Positions 57,971 through 64,000 of a DNA stretch of 64,000 bases are shown here, one piece after another. The first letter of the stretch is position 1, and each line of letters opens with the position of its first letter. The position numbers and the translations under genes are program-made. The stretch is from contig CAXXEF010000001.1 in assembly GCA_963677825.2 (NCBI GenBank), positions 2,660,818-2,724,817 on the forward strand, read 5' to 3'. The notes beneath the pieces were generated by a model, which was given only the letters and a program-made list of their open reading frames with translations, ran no database searches and was not told the origin of the DNA. The DNA comes from Sporobacter sp963677825 (GTDB lineage Bacteria; Bacillota; Clostridia; Oscillospirales; Oscillospiraceae).

Positions 57971-59942
57971 TCGCCTTGGTGATGTCATCTCCCGCAATCC
58001 GCACGCATTCTCGGAAGGTTTGAACCGGCAGGATGGCGCGGTCTTCTTTCTGGAAGAAGGTGGTGATCATCAGATCGGTTGTCCCACCGCCAATGTCGAG
58101 GCAGGCAACCCGCAAGGATGGCTCCGCGGGCGTGTCGGGCTTTGGCAGTTCGTCAGGTTCGAAGCGCGGGCGTGGCTTGCCGGTCATTTCGAAGAATTCC
58201 TGAATATGCCCCCGGAAGCGTCGGCTGGCCTCGCCATAAAGCCAGACAAACTGGACGCAGCTGGCTTCGTCCCAAGAAACATGGACTGAGGGCTTGTGAA
58301 CTCCCGGCGGCTGATTGCCTTCCCATTCGAAAATGTCCCAGAGCAACTGAACGGCACTTTCGGCGCGAGCCTTCATGATCCTTTGTTCCTGAATGGGCAA
58401 GGCGGTCGGCAGGGTCAAGATGATGCGGTTGAGCTTTCTTGGTGCTTCGCTTTGGCGCCGTTCCGCCCGGACTTGCGGATCATTGATCATCACCCAAGCC
58501 TGATAGATGAGTTCTGACAGCATGAAGCCATAGAAGGCGGAGCGCGAGTAGCTCAGTTTGGTGCTGGGGCGTGAGAAATCCGCCTTTTTGGTGCCGGGAT
58601 AGAGCGAGGCATAGAGCCGCATGTCATTCTGCACGTGAGACAGAACGTCGCCATTGGGATTCAACCGACGTCGGGCGATGCGACCAATCCATGGCATGCC
58701 TTCATCGATGCCATAATCGGATTGGGGGAAGCGCCAGAATTGATTGGCAGCGGCCACATCCCATAAATAGCGTTTGGGGGCGGACATACCGATGATCGAG
58801 CCTGACCCCGGTTCCTTTTGCTTGATGCGCATGGCTTCAGGTCCGACACGGACAAGGGTCGGCCAGAGGAAAGCATCACCGCGGGTCGATTGGCGGGAAA
58901 GATTTTCCGGCCCGAAATCGGCCTGAGACAGGGTGACATGGCTTTCGAATGGCTCGCCATAGGTCATCCATGGTTGTTGTAAGTCCCGCAGCTTGAGCAC
59001 CAGAGAATTGTTGAGTTCAACCGCATCCTCGTTGGGGTAATTTTCAATCAACATCCCACAGGTGCGCGAATTGCCGACATCGAGCACCAGATCAACCTCG
59101 ACCGGGCGGATGGTCTTGTCGTCGGACACCGTATCGACAAAGCGGACTGGCTCGGGCACAACCAGTTTGTCAATCATCTGGATCAGGGTGATCCAGCGGG
59201 CGATATGTTCAAGGAACTTCTCGCGCTCGCGTCGTTTGCCTTTGCTTTTCTTTTCAAGGAAAGCTTCAAACAATTCCTCAATCCAGTTTGCCACCCAGAT
59301 CTGATAATCGCGAACGCTGTCATCCTGCGTGCTGGTCTGGGGATTGGAGAGAAACCAGGCGATCTTGCTCATCGAGGAGACGAAATGGAATTCCTGCGCC
59401 TTGCGCACGTCGGACCGGCGCGGGGCAACATAGGGGCCGGTTTCGATTGCAGCCTCGTCATGACCTTCCAGTTTTTCCCCATCATCGTCTTCATCGAGAT
59501 CGAGGGCAGTATCAAAGGCGAAAATCACCTTGTACCAGAGGCCATCTTCAGTGCTTTTTTCGCTGTCGGAGACGATCATCGCGCGCGCCCAGTTGCTCGG
59601 GCCGAGCGCAAAATTCAACCCGCCATCGGCAGTGCGTGCCTCGGTCCGGCGCAAATAGGGCACCGGGAACCATTTGCCCAGGAAAGGCTCCAATGCAGCG
59701 GTCTTGGAAATACCATAACCGATGTCATTGCCCTGCTCTTCATGGGGTGGGTCGCCATCGGGGTCATCCTCATTCCAGCCTTGCAACAGACGCCGATAAG
59801 GGTCTTCGCCAGGGCAGTCAGCCTCATAGATCCGCTCGATGAAATAGGGTTTGAAGGCGGTCAGCTGACTGAGATCCAGTTCGCGGGTGACAAACTGGAT
59901 ACCGGAGAAGGGAACGAGGGAAATGTTTGCTTGCGTTGTCAT
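57951..59942 (-). CDS. SrfB-like protein, C-terminally truncated by the junction
   Basis: About 664 residues of a SrfB-type protein. It carries an actin-like ATPase fold: a phosphate-1 motif DLVLDVGNSRTCGMLIEN near residue 285 and a phosphate-2 motif LRVACLDIGGGTTDLMITTF near 620. The full-length family is about 1,000 residues, so the last third is missing at the junction. SrfB proteins are found with SrfA and SrfC in proteobacteria; their function is not firmly known. It is the last gene of a leftward operon with two genes upstream. Confidence 0.75.
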
Positions 59943-59960
59943 TCTGCAACCTTCTTCGGA

Positions 59961-61235
59961 TTAACGATTTGCGGAGCCGACCGGCATGGGTTGCTTGACG
60001 CTTTGACGCAAAGCGACCCCTTCGATCGTGAATTGTTTGGTGATTTGCTCACCCTGCCGCCGCACCACGCGAATGGTGTAGGGAATGTCCTGTGGTGGCT
60101 GGTTGCGATGGCTATAGAGCGTGACGAAAATTGGCAGATTACCCTCTGGAATGGCGTCTGCACTTTGCCAGACGATATTTTCAATTGGGCGCGGTGTCTT
60201 GTTGCGGCCGCCGTTGGAATCGGTATCCAGCTTCGCACCACAGGCCGATGGGCTGCGGAACCAGACCAAGCCATTGTTGCATTTGATGGCCAGATCAAGG
60301 TCGGCCAGTCCGTTCCACGCTAGCGAGATCTGCAAAGCGCCATTGCCTGCACTGCGTTGCGTAAGACGATCGGAAATTTCAGAATTGTTCAGATTGGCTC
60401 CAACCTGCGGAACTTCTGCGCAATTCTCCTTCTTGAAGGCGACCGCATTTTCCAGTACGCGCACCTCGCGCTGCAGATCAGCGAGGCCCGCGATGGCTGC
60501 GGGGTGTTGATTGCAATAGGAAAACCAGGGCAGAAAGGAAATGGCGCAGGCCATGAACAGCAGATAGAGGATCGCTGCGATCAAACCTGCCAACATAAAC
60601 CACAAAAGGGCAGTCAAACAGCGCGCCCATGTGTGGCGCGGCTCTTTCTCGCCCCCCTTTTCCTTAGTCGGGCTCTGAGGTTCCTCCTGATCAGGATTTG
60701 GCTCGTCCGGTTGGATCGACGCCATGATGTGCGTCTCTGCAGGATCGGCCACACGGGGCCGATCAGGCGCGCGGATGCCGATTTCATCATTGCCACGAGA
60801 CGTCTTGGCCAGTCGGTGACCCCAGCCGACAAGGATTGGATTGCCGTTATGGGCATAGATGTAGGATTGATCGGGAATGCGAATGGCATTGGCAAGCGCA
60901 CGGCCAAAGGCCCGGTCGGCGGCATCCTTGCTGGTGGCCAATTTGTCCGCAAGGCGCAAGATATCCTGCTCCATGATATTAAAATGGCCGAGCACCGCAT
61001 CCGCCGCCTGTTCGTCCATGGCATCCAGGCGGGTGACCGGGCCGGGCCGGTCGATATACCAGTGGATGCGGGTACCGTCGGTGCTGCTTTGGGGTTCGCT
61101 GAAAATGGCCGCATGATCCGGCCCCAAGGCTGACGTCAGATAATCGGTGAGGCGTTCAAAATCCCGCTCTTTGCGCCCGCCGATCGGCACAAGATCGATG
61201 GCTGCGGTGGAGGCAATCTGCTGGCTTTGCTTCAT
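59961..61235 (-). CDS. SrfA-like membrane protein
   Basis: A 424-residue protein. The N-terminal part (DGTRIHWYIDRPGPVTRLDA, DEQAADAVLGHF) resembles the SrfA family. One membrane segment lies near residues 212-240 (LLWFMLAGLIAAILYLLFMA), and a C-terminal beta domain (LQISLAWNGLADLDLAIKCN) resembles secreted carbohydrate-binding-type folds. It is followed by the SrfB-like gene 18 bases later, so it belongs to the same operon. The assignment is by pattern and context. Confidence 0.55.
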   Translation of the reverse strand: MKQSQQIASTAAIDLVPIGGRKERDFERLTDYLTSALGPDHAAIFSEPQSSTDGTRIHWYIDRPGPVTRLDAMDEQAADAVLGHFNIMEQDILRLADKLATSKDAADRAFGRALANAIRIPDQSYIYAHNGNPILVGWGHRLAKTSRGNDEIGIRAPDRPRVADPAETHIMASIQPDEPNPDQEEPQSPTKEKGGEKEPRHTWARCLTALLWFMLAGLIAAILYLLFMACAISFLPWFSYCNQHPAAIAGLADLQREVRVLENAVAFKKENCAEVPQVGANLNNSEISDRLTQRSAGNGALQISLAWNGLADLDLAIKCNNGLVWFRSPSACGAKLDTDSNGGRNKTPRPIENIVWQSADAIPEGNLPIFVTLYSHRNQPPQDIPYTIRVVRRQGEQITKQFTIEGVALRQSVKQPMPVGSANR

Positions 61236-61358
61236 CTCATTCAGCCGCCTCAGTCTGGTTCACAGTTTCGTTCACTGGGGCGGTTGTCATGCAAGGAGCA
61301 TCCTGCTGGTCGAAGGTAACGCCTTGCGCGGACAGGAAGGAGAGGAGGCTGTCGCTTT

Positions 61359-63089
61359 TCAATGCAAATTTAGCCGGACCTGCTGTTCGGAACTGGTTTT
61401 GACGAAGGTGTTGACGCCGATCACCCGGCCACATTTGTCTGCCAACGGGCCGCCACTGTTGCCTGGCGAAATATCCGCGCTATGTAGCACCATCCGATTG
61501 CCGGACGGGCTGTCCTGAAGGACTGTTACAATCCCTTGGGTGAGTACCATATCGGGAGCGGCGGTGGCCATTCCAGCCAACAGTTTCAGGAAATGCTCAT
61601 CGGTCTCCATGAAAATGCTCGGATAGCCAGCCGCATAGATCTGCTGTCCCTTTGCGCCGGATTTGGACAGGGACAGATGATGCGAGAAAGGATCACCCAT
61701 CATCTTGATAAGCGCATAATCCTGCTCGCCCAGATTGCTGTTGGCGCTGGTGGCGATAACCTTGCCCTTTCGGGCACCGCCAAGCGCCTTGTTGACGACA
61801 ATGACATGGCCCTTGGGCGAGGCTTCCACCACATGACGGTTGGTGACAATCAAATCCGGTCCGATGAAAAAGCCGCTGCCGCTGCCCATTTTGCGCACTC
61901 CATCGCCAGCAACAATCAGCACGGTTGCCTGATCAAGCATCGTGACGACATCTGTGATCGTTGGTTGAGCAGCGTTGGCGGGAGCAGGCGGGGTCGATGG
62001 CACTGGTCCTTGCGGCGTTACCGCGGGCAAGTCTGGCGCGTGGCTTGGAGCACGGCAGGAGCGATTGGCAAGTTCGGATTTCAAATCCTTGATCCGGTTG
62101 CGCAACGCCGCCTCGGATTGTTCTAACGCCAGATTACCCAACATTGCACTGGCTGTGCTTTGCTTGGGGAAGACCAGAATGCCCGGCAGCAGCAAAAGCA
62201 GCAACACCAGCAAGGTGACAATGCAGGCAATGAGCACCGGCAGCCAGCAGCGCGGGGAGCGCCTGTTCCTTTCGGGCTCGGCTATTTGCGCATTTATCGA
62301 CGGCGGAATAGAGGCGGCGGACTGACGCTCCGGGTTCGTTGACGCATTGGATGCAGAGGTCGTTTCGTTTGCCGGTGCAATTGTTGCCTCACTTGAAGGA
62401 GCATGACTCTGGGAAGTCAGACTCGAACCTGCTTGACTCGGAACTGCCTGAGCCATTGTTTCGTTGGCAATCCCGTTAGGATCAGGGTGGAGGCCTTCTG
62501 ATCCTTCCGACTGATCTCGCTTACTCTGCTCCCCTGCCCGGTCTTCAGCGGCGATCAGATCCGCAACGTCGGCAACATCGACACCTTCGGGCAGAAACTG
62601 CCCCATGCCATGCATGAGATGGTGCGCCAGTTTGTCGGTGAAATCCATGGTGCCATGGGGAACCAAACCCCAATTGGTCAGGATAGGGTGGCCATTGACC
62701 ACCAGCAAGTCTTGATCGAGGGAAAGGACCGGCAACCAGCAGAGGATCAAACGGGCGTACGGGTCCTGTGATCGCCCGACCACCGCCATCAGATCCTTGA
62801 CAAAACCGCGCAGAAAATTTGCAACTCTAACTTTATCCGTCTGACCAAGGGCGCCCCAAGGCGTGGGCTGACCCGGCTCCGATCCGTACCAAGCATAGGT
62901 TGTTACGGCGCCATCATCTCCTCGTTTTAAGGCTGGCGCCGCAAAGAGGCGAGCATATCTTGGCATATGGGCGGTTAGATAGGCCTGACCCTCTTCATGC
63001 CATTCAAGAACGGAGCGCTGTTGGAAGAGAACCTCATTTTCTCCCGAATATCTGACACTTTTCAGAAAAACCTGCTGCTCAGTCGCCAA
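61359..63089 (-). CDS. Membrane-anchored trypsin-like serine protease with SrfA-like N-domain
   Basis: A 576-residue protein. The N-terminal 200 residues look SrfA-like (WHEEGQAYLTAHMPRYARLF, DLLVVNGHPILTNWGLVPHG), then comes a Ser/Ala-rich linker, a membrane segment (WLPVLIACIVTLLVLLLLLL) and a trypsin domain: His in IVTNRHVVEAS, Asp in EQDYALIKMMGD, Ser in ISPGNSGGPL. The protease would lie outside or in the periplasm. The stop at 61359 is 124 bases before the SrfA-like gene. Substrate unknown. Confidence 0.75.
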   Translation of the reverse strand: MATEQQVFLKSVRYSGENEVLFQQRSVLEWHEEGQAYLTAHMPRYARLFAAPALKRGDDGAVTTYAWYGSEPGQPTPWGALGQTDKVRVANFLRGFVKDLMAVVGRSQDPYARLILCWLPVLSLDQDLLVVNGHPILTNWGLVPHGTMDFTDKLAHHLMHGMGQFLPEGVDVADVADLIAAEDRAGEQSKRDQSEGSEGLHPDPNGIANETMAQAVPSQAGSSLTSQSHAPSSEATIAPANETTSASNASTNPERQSAASIPPSINAQIAEPERNRRSPRCWLPVLIACIVTLLVLLLLLLPGILVFPKQSTASAMLGNLALEQSEAALRNRIKDLKSELANRSCRAPSHAPDLPAVTPQGPVPSTPPAPANAAQPTITDVVTMLDQATVLIVAGDGVRKMGSGSGFFIGPDLIVTNRHVVEASPKGHVIVVNKALGGARKGKVIATSANSNLGEQDYALIKMMGDPFSHHLSLSKSGAKGQQIYAAGYPSIFMETDEHFLKLLAGMATAAPDMVLTQGIVTVLQDSPSGNRMVLHSADISPGNSGGPLADKCGRVIGVNTFVKTSSEQQVRLNLH

Positions 63090-63649
63090 CGCCCCCGAAA
63101 AAAAATTAAACTATTGCGTGTTATCATCTATTATTGCAACAAAATTTGAAATTGAAGTCCTTAATCTTTTTTTTGCCATACTGTGCACCGATAATACTCT
63201 TATTAAGTGCATTCAAAAAATCAAAACTTTACTCTACTGAAAAAATCAGAATAATTGTTGCTCTATTTTTAGTTGTAATCAATTAGTCACCCGCCATTCG
63301 GTACAATTTCATACAAGCGGGAAGTTGGGCGTCTCGAACGCCCATGGCGCATCCTTTTGTTGCAATTGCAGTCCCCAGCAGGGCCAATTGAAACAGGCAT
63401 GGCTCCCATGCAGGATTGACTGAGCGGACCTGGATTTTTCTCCATTCAGCACCAAGAAATCTGATATGCACGCAGAGCTGTCACCCTCCATAGATTATTG
63501 ATTTTTATTACCTATTTGAAATAATCCATTGAAATGGAGATGGTATTCCGTGAGCGTCCTTCCCAAGCGAGGCCCGAGAATTCCCTTTTGCACCTAGCCC
63601 AAAGACCAGTCTTGCCTTTGGGGATTTTGGCTGCATCATCACCGACAGA
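63090..63649. other. Non-coding stretch
   Basis: AT-rich near the protease start (to about 63,290), then more mixed. No convincing gene is visible. It would hold the promoter of the leftward operon on one side and of the riboswitch transcript on the other. Confidence 0.6.
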
Positions 63650-63654
63650 TGGTT

Positions 63655-63850
63655 CCTGATCACCTTTCGAGGTTGTCAGGATGAAAAGGGAACATGGTGC
63701 GACGTATTGTGCGACAAATCCATGACTGCCCCCGCAACTGTAGGCGGATAGCAATTCCGAAAAGCCACTGGGCCCCAGCTTTGTCTGGATTCTTTGCTCG
63801 GGAAGGTCGGTAACGCGAAGACCCGCAAGTCAGGAGACCTGCCATCTTAA
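63655..63850 (+). ncRNA. Cobalamin riboswitch
   Basis: The conserved core elements are all present in order: GAAAAGGGAACATGGTG, CATGACTGCCCCCGCAACTG, GCGGATAGCA, AAGCCACTGG, GGGAAGG, and AGTCAGGAGACCTGCC. It should bind adenosylcobalamin-type ligands and lower expression of the gene to the right, which lies beyond the window. An ATG at 63894 has GGAAGGAG but yields only 25 codons. Confidence 0.9.
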
Positions 63851-64000
63851 TTGCAACTCAACCCGGCCGGGGAGCGCCGGAAGGAGACTGAACATGCTAT
63901 GCTTCGCAAATGCCTGTATCGTGACCGGTTTCAAAGTGTCCCCGCATTCACGCGGAAGGACAAAGCCATAGTAACCACGAGACTCTTCGTTTTCTGAAAA

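Noticed and set aside
57609..59942. A single 777-residue SrfB-MnmG fusion protein
   Set aside because: Both ends are truncated versions of unrelated families from different phyla, so an assembly join explains it better than a real fusion.
63894..63971. Short ORF after the cobalamin riboswitch (MLCFANACIV...)
   Set aside because: It has a good ribosome site but only 25 codons and no similarity. The regulated gene probably begins beyond the window.

Overview
Most of the window (1 to about 57,950) is chromosome of a spore-forming Clostridia-type Firmicute of moderately high GC. Evidence is a sporulation sigma-G gene, a split PdaB-like spore deacetylase, strong GGAGG ribosome sites, many lipobox proteins and the order rpsO-pnp-M16 peptidase. 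I cannot name the genus. The last 6 kb (about 57,950 to 64,000) looks alphaproteobacterial: a SrfA/SrfB-type operon with a trypsin-like protease, then a cobalamin riboswitch. It joins the Clostridial mnmG 3' end inside one open frame, so I read it as a chimeric assembly join, not one genome.

Layout. 1-7,400: histidine kinase (cut by the window edge), gap, MBL hydrolase, two tandem CPBP proteases, sigG and a lipoprotein. 7,808-37,859: a 30 kb prophage inside the pdaB-like gene, bounded by a 12-bp direct repeat. From the left it carries a serine recombinase beside attL, a repressor/Cro switch, small early genes, an HUH Rep, HNH, TerS, TerL, portal, ClpP-like protease, HK97 capsid, connectors and a tail sheath. 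The tail module is gone: the start of the tail-tube gene is fused in frame to a CHAP lysin, so the element is probably defective.

Cargo genes, mostly antisense to the phage genes, lie between terS and terL and especially between terL and portal. That hotspot holds a lipoprotein with a voltage-gated K+ channel, a TIR-like protein with a caspase-like protease (resembling type IV Thoeris), an ACT-domain protein, and an AbiTii-like protein with a membrane partner. The pairs are separated by duplicated ends of the flanking phage genes (three copies of a 51-residue ORF, two portal starts). The right end carries an ECF sigma/anti-sigma operon, a metzincin and a lipoprotein.

37,860-44,050 is a scrambled duplication zone: pdaB 5' fragment, a terL fragment, a SulP transporter, a second metzincin-lipoprotein module and a second, altered copy of the attR region. 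44,090-57,600 is ordinary chromosome: an unexpected methenyl-H4MPT cyclohydrolase, hinT, alaS, a CBS protein, tadA, a QueG-like protein, a phosphoribosyltransferase, an M16 peptidase, pnp, rpsO and an inserted gene at the mnmG 3' end.

A theme across the window is cargo insertion accompanied by duplication of the end of the neighbouring gene (sigG, terL/small ORF, portal, pdaB, mnmG). Coordinates of gene starts were chosen by ribosome-binding sites and family start positions; no searches were run.
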